From Mycobacterium intracellulare ATCC 13950 (GTDB lineage Bacteria; Actinomycetota; Actinomycetes; Mycobacteriales; Mycobacteriaceae): a stretch of 64,000 nucleotides of DNA. Numbering within the stretch: the stretch's first letter is position 1; every line of letters begins with the position of its first letter. Where the stretch lies: the NCBI RefSeq assembly GCF_000277125.1, contig NC_016946.1, positions 1,612,001-1,676,000 on the forward strand, in the 5' to 3' direction. The position numbers were made by a program, and so were the translations under genes. Positions 55,379-63,051 of the stretch are shown piece after piece. The notes beneath the pieces were generated by a model, which did not search any database, was not told where the DNA came from, and saw nothing but the letters and a program-made list of their open reading frames with translations.

Positions 55379-55960
55379 GTGCGCAAATGGAAGCGCGTCG
55401 AGACCGCGGACGGTCCCCGTTTCCGGTCGGCCCTGGCGTCCCATGAGGCGGCACTGCTGAAGAACCTCGCCACCGCGATGATCGGTTTACTCGACGAGCG
55501 TGAATCCTCTTCGCCGGCAGACGAACTCGAAGAAATCACCGGCATCAAGACCGGCAACGCCGAACCGCCCAAAGACCCCACCCTGCGCCGGCTGCTGCCG
55601 GACTTCTACCGAAACGACGACCAGGACACCGCGCCTGCAGATTCCGCGGACAGCCTGAACGCCGCGCTGCGCAGCCTGCACGAGCCGGGCATCGTCGACG
55701 CCAAACGCGTTGCGGCACAGCGGTTGCTGAGCACGGTCCCCGAGGACGGCGGCCGGTTCGAGCTGAGCGAGGAAGACGCGAACTGTTGGATCGGGGCGGT
55801 CAACGACATCCGGCTGACGTTGGGCGTCATGCTCGAGGTCGGACCCGAGGGCCCCGAGCGGCTGCCGGCCGATCATCCGCTGGCCGTGCACTTCGACGTC
55901 TACCAGTGGCTGACGGTCCTGCAGGAGTACCTGGTGTTGGTGCTGATGGGGTCCCGGTGA
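55379..55960 (+). CDS. DUF2017 protein, AosR-type regulator
   Basis: 193 residues, conserved in actinomycetes next to clpS. In M. tuberculosis the orthologue (Rv1332) has been reported as AosR, a thiol-responsive transcription factor that activates the mec-cysO-cysM cysteine operon lying downstream. This protein has only one cysteine (near residue 136, EDANCWIG), so any disulfide would have to be between subunits. The expected target operon is missing from this locus (see findings). Start GTG 55379; the stop overlaps the next gene (GTGA). Confidence 0.85.
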   Translation: MRKWKRVETADGPRFRSALASHEAALLKNLATAMIGLLDERESSSPADELEEITGIKTGNAEPPKDPTLRRLLPDFYRNDDQDTAPADSADSLNAALRSLHEPGIVDAKRVAAQRLLSTVPEDGGRFELSEEDANCWIGAVNDIRLTLGVMLEVGPEGPERLPADHPLAVHFDVYQWLTVLQEYLVLVLMGSR

Positions 55961-57021
55961 CCGCGTTGGGCGCGATCACCGACGTCGGAGGGATCCGCGT
56001 CGGCCACTACCAGCGATTGGACCCCGACGCCTCGTTGGGCGCGGGCTGGGCCTGCGGCGTCACCGTGGTGCTCCCGCCCCCGGGGACCGTCGGTGCGGTC
56101 GATTGCCGCGGCGGGGCGCCCGGAACCCGCGAGACCGATCTGCTCGACCCCGCCAACACGGTGCGGTTCGTGGACGCGGTGCTGCTCGCCGGGGGCAGCG
56201 CCTACGGCCTAGCGGCCGCCGACGGCGTCATGCGCTGGCTGGAAGAACAGGAACGCGGCGTGGCGATAGCTGGGGGCGTGGTGCCCATCGTGCCGGCAGC
56301 GGTGATCTTCGATCTGCCGGTCGGCGGCTGGCAGTGCCGCCCGACGGACGAGTTTGGCTACCTGGCCTGCGCCGCCGCCGTGCAAGAAGGTGCGGCGATG
56401 GGCGTGGGCAACGTCGGCGCCGGGGTGGGGGCCCGGGCCGGGGCGCTCAAGGGCGGCGTCGGGACCGCCTCGACGGCGCTGCCGAGCGGTGTGACCGTCG
56501 GCGCGCTGGCCGTGGTGAACGCCGCGGGCGAGGTCGCCGACCGGGCGACCGGGTTGCCGTGGATGGCCGACTTGGCCCACGAGTTCGGACTCTCTCCGCC
56601 GCCGCCCGAGCAGATCGGCGCCTTCGCCCGGCTGCCGTCCCCGTCGGACCCGCTGGAGGAACCGCTCAACACCGTCATCGCGGTGGTGGCCACCGACGCC
56701 GCCCTGAGTCCGGCGGCGTGCCGTCGGGTGGCCATCTCGGCCCACGACGGCCTGGCCCGCAGCATCCGGCCGGCCCACACGCCGGTCGACGGGGACGCGG
56801 TGTTCGTCCTGGCCACCGGGGCGGTCGAGGTCGAGCCCCCGTCGCCCAGTTCAAAGCCGGTGCCGGCCGCGTTCTCCCCCGAGACGCGGCTGGTCACCGA
56901 GGTCGGCATCGCGGCGGCCGATTGCCTGGCGCGAGCGGTGCTGGGCGGGGTGCTGGCCGCCGACTCGATCGCCGGGATCCCGAGCTACCGCGACGTGCTG
57001 CCCGGCGCACTCGGCCGATGA
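55957..57021 (+). CDS. P1 family (S58) self-processing hydrolase
   Basis: 354 residues of the DmpA/NylC family: IRVGHYQRLD, LLAGGSAYGLAAADGVM, GVGNVGAGVGARAG. These enzymes mature by autocleavage before a Ser or Thr that becomes the N-terminal nucleophile. Here PLNTVIAVVATDA offers N238/T239 as the likely cleavage site, the Asn-Thr pair of NylC-type members. Substrates in mycobacteria are unknown; family members cleave beta-peptides or cyclic amides. GTG 55957 overlaps the regulator's stop. Orthologue of Rv1333. Confidence 0.9.
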   Translation: MTALGAITDVGGIRVGHYQRLDPDASLGAGWACGVTVVLPPPGTVGAVDCRGGAPGTRETDLLDPANTVRFVDAVLLAGGSAYGLAAADGVMRWLEEQERGVAIAGGVVPIVPAAVIFDLPVGGWQCRPTDEFGYLACAAAVQEGAAMGVGNVGAGVGARAGALKGGVGTASTALPSGVTVGALAVVNAAGEVADRATGLPWMADLAHEFGLSPPPPEQIGAFARLPSPSDPLEEPLNTVIAVVATDAALSPAACRRVAISAHDGLARSIRPAHTPVDGDAVFVLATGAVEVEPPSPSSKPVPAAFSPETRLVTEVGIAAADCLARAVLGGVLAADSIAGIPSYRDVLPGALGR

Positions 57022-57081
57022 GGAATCCGCCCGCCGCGCCGGTAGCCTGGACGATGCCGGAAACGCGCTGGAAGGGCAGCT

Positions 57082-57753
57082 ATGGGTAAGACCGCTCCGA
57101 GGGCACCCGCCGCCCAGGAGAAGAAGCGGTCCACGCCGATGGTGGGCGCCGCGACGATCCTCACCTTCGTCGTGTTGCTCTACTTCGTCGAGCTGATCGA
57201 CCAGATGACCCGGCATTCGCTCGACGCCAACGGCATCCGGCCCCTAGAGCTCGACGGCCTGTGGGGCATCGTCTTCTCCCCGCTCTTGCACGCGAGCTGG
57301 GAACACCTGATGGCCAACACGGTGCCGCTGCTCGTGCTGGGTTTCCTCATGACGCTGGCGGGGCTGTCCCGGTTCGTGTGGGCGACCGCAATCGTGTGGA
57401 TCCTCGGTGGTTTGGGCACCTGGCTCATCGGCGACGTCGGCAGCAGCTGCGGCCCCACCGACCACATCGGGGCTTCCGGCCTGATTTTCGGCTGGCTGGC
57501 CTTCTTGCTGGTGTTCGGGATATTCGTGCGCCGGGTGTCCAACATCGTCATCGGGCTGGTCGTGATGTTCGCCTACGGCGGCGTCCTGCTCGGCGCCATG
57601 CCGGTGCTCGGACTCTGCGGGGGCGTGTCCTGGCAAGCGCATCTGTGCGGGGCGGTCGCCGGTGTCGTGGCCGCCTATTGGTTGTCCGCCCCGGAACGCA
57701 AGGCCCGGTCGAAAAGGACGGCCGGCACCGCGTCGCCGCGCTGGAAGACATGA
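57082..57753 (+). CDS. Rhomboid family intramembrane serine protease
   Basis: 223 residues with about six membrane helices. Catalytic serine in [10 protein letters not shown] and catalytic histidine in [11 protein letters not shown]; the L1 loop has [16 protein letters not shown]. Cleaves membrane proteins within the bilayer; substrates unknown in mycobacteria. GAAGGG precedes the ATG. It directly follows the S58 hydrolase, where M. tuberculosis has mec, cysO and cysM in between. Its stop overlaps murI (ATGA). Confidence 0.95.
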   Translation: MGKTAPRAPAAQEKKRSTPMVGAATILTFVVLLYFVELIDQMTRHSLDANGIRPLELDGLWGIVFSPLLHASWEHLMANTVPLLVLGFLMTLAGLSRFVWATAIVWILGGLGTWLIGDVGSSCGPTDHIGASGLIFGWLAFLLVFGIFVRRVSNIVIGLVVMFAYGGVLLGAMPVLGLCGGVSWQAHLCGAVAGVVAAYWLSAPERKARSKRTAGTASPRWKT

Positions 57754-58565
57754 GCGAACCACTGGCGCCCGTCGGGGTCTTCGACTCCGGCGTCGGAGGG
57801 CTCACCGTCGCGCGGGCGATCATCGATCAGCTGCCCGACGAGGACATCATCTACGTCGGCGACACCGGCCACGGGCCCTACGGCCCGCTGACGATCCCCG
57901 ACGTTCGGGCGCACGCGTTGGCCATCGGCGACGACCTCGTGGGCCGCGGCGTCAAGGCGTTGGTCATCGCCTGCAACACGGCATCCGCGGCCTGCCTGCG
58001 CGACGCCCGCGAACGCTACGACGTGCCCGTCGTCGAGGTGATCCTGCCCGCGGTGCGCCGCGCGGTCGCGACCACCCGCAACGGACGGATTGGCGTCATC
58101 GGCACCCAGGCGACCATCAACTCGCATGCCTATCAGGACGCGTTCGCGGCCGCCCGCGACACCGAGATCACCGCGGTGGCCTGCCCGCGGTTCGTCGACT
58201 TCGTCGAGCGCGGCGTGACCAGCGGGCGTCAGGTGCTCGGGTTGGCCGAGGGCTACCTGGAGCCGCTGCAGCGCGCGCAGGTGGACACGCTGGTGCTCGG
58301 ATGCACGCACTACCCGTTGTTGTCGGGACTCATTCAACTGGCCATGGGTGAGCACGTGACGCTGGTGTCCAGCGCGGAGGAGACCGCCAAAGAGGTGCTG
58401 CGGGTGCTCACCGAGCGAGACCTGCTTCGCCCGCATGATGCGCCGCCCGCGACTCGCGTCTTCGAAGCCACCGGCGACCCCGACGCATTCACCAGACTGG
58501 CGGCGCGATTCCTCGGTCCCGCCGTGTCCGGAGTTCAGCCCGTTCATCAGGTGCGCGTTGATTGA
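57750..58565 (+). CDS. murI: Glutamate racemase
   Basis: Makes D-glutamate for peptidoglycan. 271 residues with [16 protein letters not shown] and the two catalytic cysteines in [10 protein letters not shown] and LGCTHYPLL. Cofactor-independent type. ATG 57750 overlaps the rhomboid gene stop by four bases. Length is normal for the family. Confidence 0.97.
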   Translation: MSEPLAPVGVFDSGVGGLTVARAIIDQLPDEDIIYVGDTGHGPYGPLTIPDVRAHALAIGDDLVGRGVKALVIACNTASAACLRDARERYDVPVVEVILPAVRRAVATTRNGRIGVIGTQATINSHAYQDAFAAARDTEITAVACPRFVDFVERGVTSGRQVLGLAEGYLEPLQRAQVDTLVLGCTHYPLLSGLIQLAMGEHVTLVSSAEETAKEVLRVLTERDLLRPHDAPPATRVFEATGDPDAFTRLAARFLGPAVSGVQPVHQVRVD

Positions 58566-58637
58566 CGACCGGGCGAGATTCTCGTCACACCAAAGCGGCC
58601 ATGTTTTCGTCATGGCCCTGTCGGGCATGGCACAGTA

Positions 58638-59420
58638 GTGTCCGTGCGAATAACCGTGCTCGGCTGCTCGGGCAGCGTGGTGGGTCCGGATTCGCCTGCG
58701 TCGGGTTATCTGCTCCGGGCACCGGACACTCCGCCATTGGTCATCGACTTCGGCGGGGGTGTTCTCGGCGCACTGCAGCGCTATGCCGACCCCGGTTCCG
58801 TGCACGTGCTGTTGTCGCACTTACACGCCGACCACTGCTTGGATTTGCCCGGACTGTTTGTATGGCGGCGCTATCACCCGACGCGCCCGCTCGGCAAGGC
58901 GTTGCTGTACGGCCCCGGCGACACCTGGTCGCGGCTGGGCGCGGCGTCCTCACCCTACGGCGGCGAGATCGACGACTGCTCGGACATCTTCGACGTTCGT
59001 CACTGGGTCGACGGCGAGCCGGTGACGATCGGTGAGCTGACGGTGACGCCGCGGGTGGTGGCCCACCCGACCGAGTCCTACGGCTTGCGGATCACCGATT
59101 CCTCCGGCGCGTCGTTTGTCTACAGCGGTGACACCGGTGTCTGCGATCAGCTCGTCGAGCTGGCCCGCGGCGCCGACGTTTTTCTCTGCGAGGCGTCTTG
59201 GACGCATTCGGCGGACCGGCCGCCCGCGCTGCATCTGTCGGGGACCGAGGCTGGCCGGGCCGCGGCCGAGGCCGGCGTTCACGAATTGCTGCTGACGCAC
59301 ATCCCGCCGTGGACCTCGCGGGAGGACGTGATCAGCGAGGCCAAGGCCGAGTTCGATGGTCCCGTGCATGCGGTGGTGTGCGGTGAGACGTTCGATATCC
59401 GCCGCTCCGAGAGGGTCTGA
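58638..59420 (+). CDS. Metallo-beta-lactamase-fold cyclic nucleotide phosphodiesterase
   Basis: 260 residues with the metal motif SHLHADHCLDLPG and later conserved His/Asp residues (DTGVCDQL, LLTHIPPW). The N-terminal segment VRITVLGCSGSVVGPDSPASG is characteristic of the Rv1339 group, reported to hydrolyse cAMP. If so, this window encodes both a cAMP-making enzyme (38.8-40.4 kb) and a cAMP-degrading one. GTG 58638 start. Alternative: tRNase Z-like activity, less likely given the context of relatives. Confidence 0.9.
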   Translation: MSVRITVLGCSGSVVGPDSPASGYLLRAPDTPPLVIDFGGGVLGALQRYADPGSVHVLLSHLHADHCLDLPGLFVWRRYHPTRPLGKALLYGPGDTWSRLGAASSPYGGEIDDCSDIFDVRHWVDGEPVTIGELTVTPRVVAHPTESYGLRITDSSGASFVYSGDTGVCDQLVELARGADVFLCEASWTHSADRPPALHLSGTEAGRAAAEAGVHELLLTHIPPWTSREDVISEAKAEFDGPVHAVVCGETFDIRRSERV

Positions 59421-59442
59421 CACTCCACGTTAGGGTTGCGTC

Positions 59443-60222
59443 GTGACGAGACGAGAAGACGGCCGCCTTGACGACGAGCTTCGGCCCGTCGTCATCACCC
59501 GCGGTTTCACTGACCACCCCGCCGGTTCGGTGCTGATCGAATTCGGCCACACCAAGGTCATGTGCACCGCCAGCGTGACCGAGGGTGTGCCGCGCTGGCG
59601 CAAGGGTTCGGGTCTGGGGTGGCTGACGGCGGAGTACGCGATGTTGCCGTCGGCGACCCACACGCGCTCCGACCGCGAATCGGTGAAGGGGCGGCTGTCG
59701 GGGCGCACCCAGGAGATCAGCCGGCTGATCGGACGCTCGCTGCGGGCATGCATCGACCTGGCGGCGTTGGGGGAGAACACAATTGCCGTCGATTGTGACG
59801 TGTTGCAGGCCGACGGGGGAACCCGCACCGCGGCCATCACGGGCGCATTCGTGGCGCTCGCCGATGCGGTGACGTATCTCGGGGCGGCGGGCAAGCTGTC
59901 GGATCCGCGCCCGTTGTCGTGCGCCATCGCGGCGGTCAGCGTCGGAGTGGTCGACGGCAGGGTCCGGGTGGACCTGCCCTATGAGGAGGACGCCCGCGCC
60001 GAGGTGGACATGAACGTCGTCGCCACCGACACCGGCACCCTCGTCGAGGTTCAGGGAACCGGTGAGGGCGCGACCTTCCCGCGTTCGACGCTGGACAAGC
60101 TGCTCGACGTGGCGCTGGCCGCCTGCGACAAGTTGTTCGCCGCCCAGCGCGAGGCGTTGGCGCAGCCATACCCCGGTGAGCTCCCCGAGGGGGCTCCGGC
60201 GCCGAAGGCGTTCGGCAGCTGA
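59443..60222 (+). CDS. rph: Ribonuclease PH
   Basis: Phosphorolytic 3'-5' exoribonuclease that trims tRNA precursors. 259 residues: [42 protein letters not shown] with catalytic basic residues, SLRACIDL, and [14 protein letters not shown]. Starts at GTG 59443, 22 nt after the phosphodiesterase gene. rdgB follows after 2 nt. Confidence 0.97.
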   Translation: MTRREDGRLDDELRPVVITRGFTDHPAGSVLIEFGHTKVMCTASVTEGVPRWRKGSGLGWLTAEYAMLPSATHTRSDRESVKGRLSGRTQEISRLIGRSLRACIDLAALGENTIAVDCDVLQADGGTRTAAITGAFVALADAVTYLGAAGKLSDPRPLSCAIAAVSVGVVDGRVRVDLPYEEDARAEVDMNVVATDTGTLVEVQGTGEGATFPRSTLDKLLDVALAACDKLFAAQREALAQPYPGELPEGAPAPKAFGS

Positions 60223-60224
60223 CC

Positions 60225-60869
60225 GTGCCTGATGGTGACGACCCGCCGCGCTTGCACTCGTCACGCTTGCTGGTCGCCAGCCGCAACCCGAAGAAGCTGG
60301 CCGAGCTGCGCCGGGTGCTCGACGCCGCCGGCCTGACGGGCTTGACGTTGGTGTCGCTCGACGACGTCGCCCCGTTCGAGGAAGCGCCGGAGACGGGCGC
60401 GACCTTCGAGGAGAACGCGTTGGCCAAGGCGCGCGACGCGTTCACCGCGAGCGGGTTGCCAAGCGTGGCAGACGATTCCGGACTAGAGGTGGCCGCGCTC
60501 AACGGCATGCCGGGGGTGCTGTCGGCGCGCTGGTCGGGCAGCCACGGCGACGACGCCGGCAACACCGCCTTGTTGCTGGCGCAAATGCGCGACGTGCCCG
60601 ACGAACGGCGCGGCGCGGCGTTCGTGTCCGCCTGCGCGCTGGTGTCGGGGGCGGGCGAGGTCGTCGTCCGGGGCGAATGGCCCGGCAGCATCGCCCGGGA
60701 ACCGCGCGGCCATGGCGGTTTCGGGTATGACCCCGTGTTCGTGCCCAACGGGTACGAGCGCACGGCGGCCGAGCTCAGCCCGAGCGAGAAGGACGCGGTC
60801 TCGCATCGCGGTCGCGCGCTGCAACTGCTGTTGCCGTCGCTTGAAACGCTGGCCCGGTCCGGGGGCTGA
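60225..60869 (+). CDS. rdgB: Non-canonical purine NTP pyrophosphatase (RdgB/HAM1)
   Basis: Removes ITP and XTP from the nucleotide pool. 214 residues: LVASRNPKKLAELR, PETGATFEENALAKAR, SVADDSGLEVAALNGMPGVLSAR, GFGYDPVF and the C-terminal SHRGRAL. GTG at 60225 is 2 nt after rph, so translation is likely coupled. Ends before a large inverted repeat shared with the convergent gene. Confidence 0.96.
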   Translation: MPDGDDPPRLHSSRLLVASRNPKKLAELRRVLDAAGLTGLTLVSLDDVAPFEEAPETGATFEENALAKARDAFTASGLPSVADDSGLEVAALNGMPGVLSARWSGSHGDDAGNTALLLAQMRDVPDERRGAAFVSACALVSGAGEVVVRGEWPGSIAREPRGHGGFGYDPVFVPNGYERTAAELSPSEKDAVSHRGRALQLLLPSLETLARSGG

Positions 60870-60931
60870 ATCCCCGGCGCGAGGCATTGGCAACATTCGT
60901 CACACCAGTCGCGGCGCGGGGTGATAGGCGA

Positions 60932-60992
60932 AATGCCCACCTCCTAGCGACAACCCGTCGTGCGCGCGCGTTGTCGCTAGGAGGTGGGCATT
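60932..60992. repeat. Perfect 23-bp inverted repeat between convergent genes
   Basis: Left arm 60932-60954 begins AATGCCCACCTCCTAGC and the right arm 60970-60992 is its exact complement, ending GCTAGGAGGTGGGCATT, with a 15-nt loop. It lies in the 165-nt gap between rdgB and the minus-strand gene at 61035. Symmetric and placed between convergent stops, it could serve as a two-way terminator, although it has no long T tract. Its length and perfection suggest a small mobile or repetitive palindrome. Confidence 0.85.
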
Positions 60993-61034
60993 GCGGGTCC
61001 CGTCCCCGGCAGGGACGGGTGTGGCGGATGTGGC

Positions 61035-61385
61035 TTACAAGCCGAATCGGGCTTTGACGTCCCGGGTTTGGAAGTGCTCGACGATGATCCCCAACAGCGG
61101 GATCGTCCCCGACAACAGCACACCGACCGTCTTGCCGATCGGCCAGCGCACCTTGATCGCCAGGTTGAACGCGGTCAACACGTAGATGAAATACACCCAG
61201 CCGTGGACCACTTCGATCCACCGGATCTCGTGGTCGAACGCCAGGTGCGAGACGATCTCGTAGCACAGCGCGATGAGCCACAGACCCGTCGTCCAGGCCA
61301 TGATCCGGTAGCCGAGCAAGGCGGTGCGGATCTTGTCGACGGGCACGGCGGGCACTGCCCCGCCCGGGGTCTCCGGTGTGGTCAT
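61035..61385 (-). CDS. DUF3817 small membrane protein
   Basis: 116 residues with three predicted membrane segments (about 28-46, 58-76, 84-102); contains YRIMAWTTGLWLIALCYE, VHGWVYFIYVLTAF and a cytoplasmic end FQTRDVKARFGL. The domain of unknown function is widespread in actinobacteria. ATG 61385 overlaps the stop of the upstream gene (ATGA). Orthologue of Rv1342c. Confidence 0.92.
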   Translation of the reverse strand: MTTPETPGGAVPAVPVDKIRTALLGYRIMAWTTGLWLIALCYEIVSHLAFDHEIRWIEVVHGWVYFIYVLTAFNLAIKVRWPIGKTVGVLLSGTIPLLGIIVEHFQTRDVKARFGL

Positions 61386-61762
61386 GCGGTTGTCCTCTTT
61401 TGTTTTTCGGCGTCCTGCGCGGCCAGCTCGGCCAAGTATTTGTTGTACTCCCGCAGCGCCGGGTCATCGGGTGCCTGCGGCGGGGGCGTGGGCCGGTCGG
61501 GCAGCAGACCGGCGGGGATCTCCGTCACGGCCTCGGTGCTGCGCGGCGGGGGTGGTTCCTCTTCGTAGCGCACGAATTTGCGGTAGGCGTACACGCAGAA
61601 CCACGCGAACAGCGGCCACTGCAACGCATAGCCGAGGTTCTGAAACGAGCCGGAGACCGATTGGAACCTGGTCCACTGCCACCAGCCCAGGGCCAGGCAG
61701 CCGCACGCCGCGATGATCACCAAAGCGATCAGCGCGGGTCTGCGACGGTGTGTAGTGGACAC
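61382..61762 (-). CDS. lprD: Putative lipoprotein / membrane protein, LprD-like
   Basis: 126 residues. N-terminal hydrophobic stretch RRRPALIALVIIAACGC could be a lipoprotein signal (lipobox IAAC) or a membrane anchor; a second hydrophobic segment (LQWPLFAWFCVYAY) follows, then a proline-rich acidic tail ending in EKQKRTTA. M. tuberculosis Rv1343c at this position is named lprD. Two hydrophobic segments argue for a membrane protein more than a simple lipoprotein. GTG start at 61762; the stop overlaps the DUF3817 start. Confidence 0.8.
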   Translation of the reverse strand: MSTTHRRRPALIALVIIAACGCLALGWWQWTRFQSVSGSFQNLGYALQWPLFAWFCVYAYRKFVRYEEEPPPPRSTEAVTEIPAGLLPDRPTPPPQAPDDPALREYNKYLAELAAQDAEKQKRTTA

Positions 61763-61841
61763 CCCTTGACCGTACCGCGCGTCAATGCGCGCCCGTCGCG
61801 GGCAAGTTGGACATATCGCAGGCGATACGATTGCCGGGCGC

Positions 61842-61925
61842 GCGGGCGTGGCGAAATTGGCAGACGCGATGGTTTTAGGTGCCATTGCTCGAAAGAGCTT
61901 GAGGGTTCGAGTCCCTCCGCCCGCA
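61842..61925 (+). tRNA. tRNA-Leu (anticodon UAG)
   Basis: 84-nt class II tRNA: acceptor stem GCGGGCG/CGCCCGC, long variable arm (GCTCGAAAGAGC), anticodon stem ATGGT/GCCAT with loop TTTAGGT (anticodon TAG, reading CUA), T arm GAGGG-TTCGAGT-CCCTC, discriminator A. CCA is not encoded. Confidence 0.97.
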
Positions 61926-62017
61926 CTGGTCAACATTCGAAATGAAATCTTCAGCGGGCTAAGCGTCAAACCCGTCCTGGGGGGTACATCGAACTCACAG
62001 GACACAAGGGAGACGCC

Positions 62018-62347
62018 ATGCCCACCGGACGCGAGCCGGCACCACCCGGCGAAAACGCTTTCACCGCAGAAGATGTCGAACTCGCCGAACGCAGAGTGGC
62101 CATGGCGCGCGAGCGCGCGGCTCGCGCGGGGCTGTCCGCGGCACGAAGCTTCGAGGAATCCGCGATCCAGCATGAGCGAGTCGCCAAAAGCCAAGACTGG
62201 GTCGTCCGACAAGGGGTGCCGCACCGCGACGTGCACCGCGAATCCGCGCTCAAGCACCGCGAAGCCGCGGCCGAGGACCGCAAGCTGGCCGAGCTCAAGC
62301 GCAGGGAATCCGAGGCGGACCTGGCGGCCGGCGCCGCCACGGACTGA
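62018..62347 (+). CDS. Small charged coiled-coil protein of unknown function
   Basis: 109 residues. The first 15 are proline-rich; the rest is strongly helical and charged (EDVELAERRVAMARERAARAG, then KHREAAAEDRKLAELKRRE), likely a coiled coil. Histidines recur as HERV, HRDVHRE, KHRE. No cysteine or membrane segment. A clear AAGGGAG precedes the ATG by 6 nt. It sits 92 nt after the tRNA-Leu, a place occupied by mycobactin genes in M. tuberculosis. No family recognised. Confidence 0.75.
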   Translation: MPTGREPAPPGENAFTAEDVELAERRVAMARERAARAGLSAARSFEESAIQHERVAKSQDWVVRQGVPHRDVHRESALKHREAAAEDRKLAELKRRESEADLAAGAATD

Positions 62348-62354
62348 CGCGTTC

Positions 62355-62780
62355 TCAGTCCTCTACGAAGCGGGCGCGAACCTCCGGAGGCGGCAGCGGA
62401 CAGCTGTCGTACTTGCCGAAGACCCGATAGCGGATGGCGGCGAACCTGTCGTAGAGCCAGTCGCGCACGGGGGTCGGAACGAGACGGGCGACCGCGAGCG
62501 CTTTCCACGGCCCGCCGAGATAATCCGCGACGCGCAACGCGGCGGCTGAGCGGACGGCCACGCGTTCCGAGGGCTGTCCGGGGTCGTCGACGAACACCAC
62601 CGAGTCGACGTTGCCGATCTCGGGGTGCCGCTCGATGATCGCTTTGGCGAAGACGCTCTGCAGGGCCGCAAAGCGCAGCGGACCTGCGGGGTCGAAGCGA
62701 AGGATCGTGCGCACCGCCCGATTGCACACCCCGCAGACACCGTCGTACAGCAGGACCGGGGCTGCCGACTCACCGCTCAT
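62355..62780 (-). CDS. DCC family thiol-disulfide oxidoreductase (DUF393)
   Basis: 141 residues. The N-terminal motif LLYDGVCGVCNRAVR is the DxxCxxC signature of the DCC (YuxK) family, a thioredoxin-like group of poorly known substrates. Later parts: VDSVVFVDDP, GGPWKAL, DWLYDRFAAIRYRVFGK. Convergent with the coiled-coil gene (7 nt between stops) and divergent from irtA. The iron box upstream of irtA lies in the shared intergenic region. Confidence 0.9.
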   Translation of the reverse strand: MSGESAAPVLLYDGVCGVCNRAVRTILRFDPAGPLRFAALQSVFAKAIIERHPEIGNVDSVVFVDDPGQPSERVAVRSAAALRVADYLGGPWKALAVARLVPTPVRDWLYDRFAAIRYRVFGKYDSCPLPPPEVRARFVED

Positions 62781-62831
62781 GTCTCCCAGGTTACTGACGC
62801 CGCGGAAGGTGGGCGGGCCCCAAGGTTGACC

Positions 62832-62850
62832 TATGGTAAGGCAACCCTTA
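62832..62850. promoter_or_regulatory. IdeR-like iron box upstream of irtA
   Basis: TATGGTAAGGCAACCCTTA matches the 19-bp IdeR consensus TTAGGTTAGGCTAACCTAA at 13 positions, keeping the core GGT.AGGC.A.CC. It lies 201 nt before the irtA ATG in the 271-nt gap, and 51 nt upstream of the divergent DCC gene. Iron-dependent repression of irtA by IdeR is established in M. tuberculosis. Confidence 0.7.
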
Positions 62851-63051
62851 GTTTGTGGGGGTAACGTACCAAGTCGTGACCGGGTGGCCGGTGATCCGCG
62901 GCAGGGTGCCGCCCGCGCGGGATCGTGGCAGGTGTCGAATTCACAGTTTGTGCGGCCCTCGCCGGCCGCACCGATCCGTGGCCTCGTGGCGGTGATCCCG
63001 CCGGATCGTCAGCTCCGCGCCGGCGCGGAGCGCCGCGAGAAAGGACCGCTA

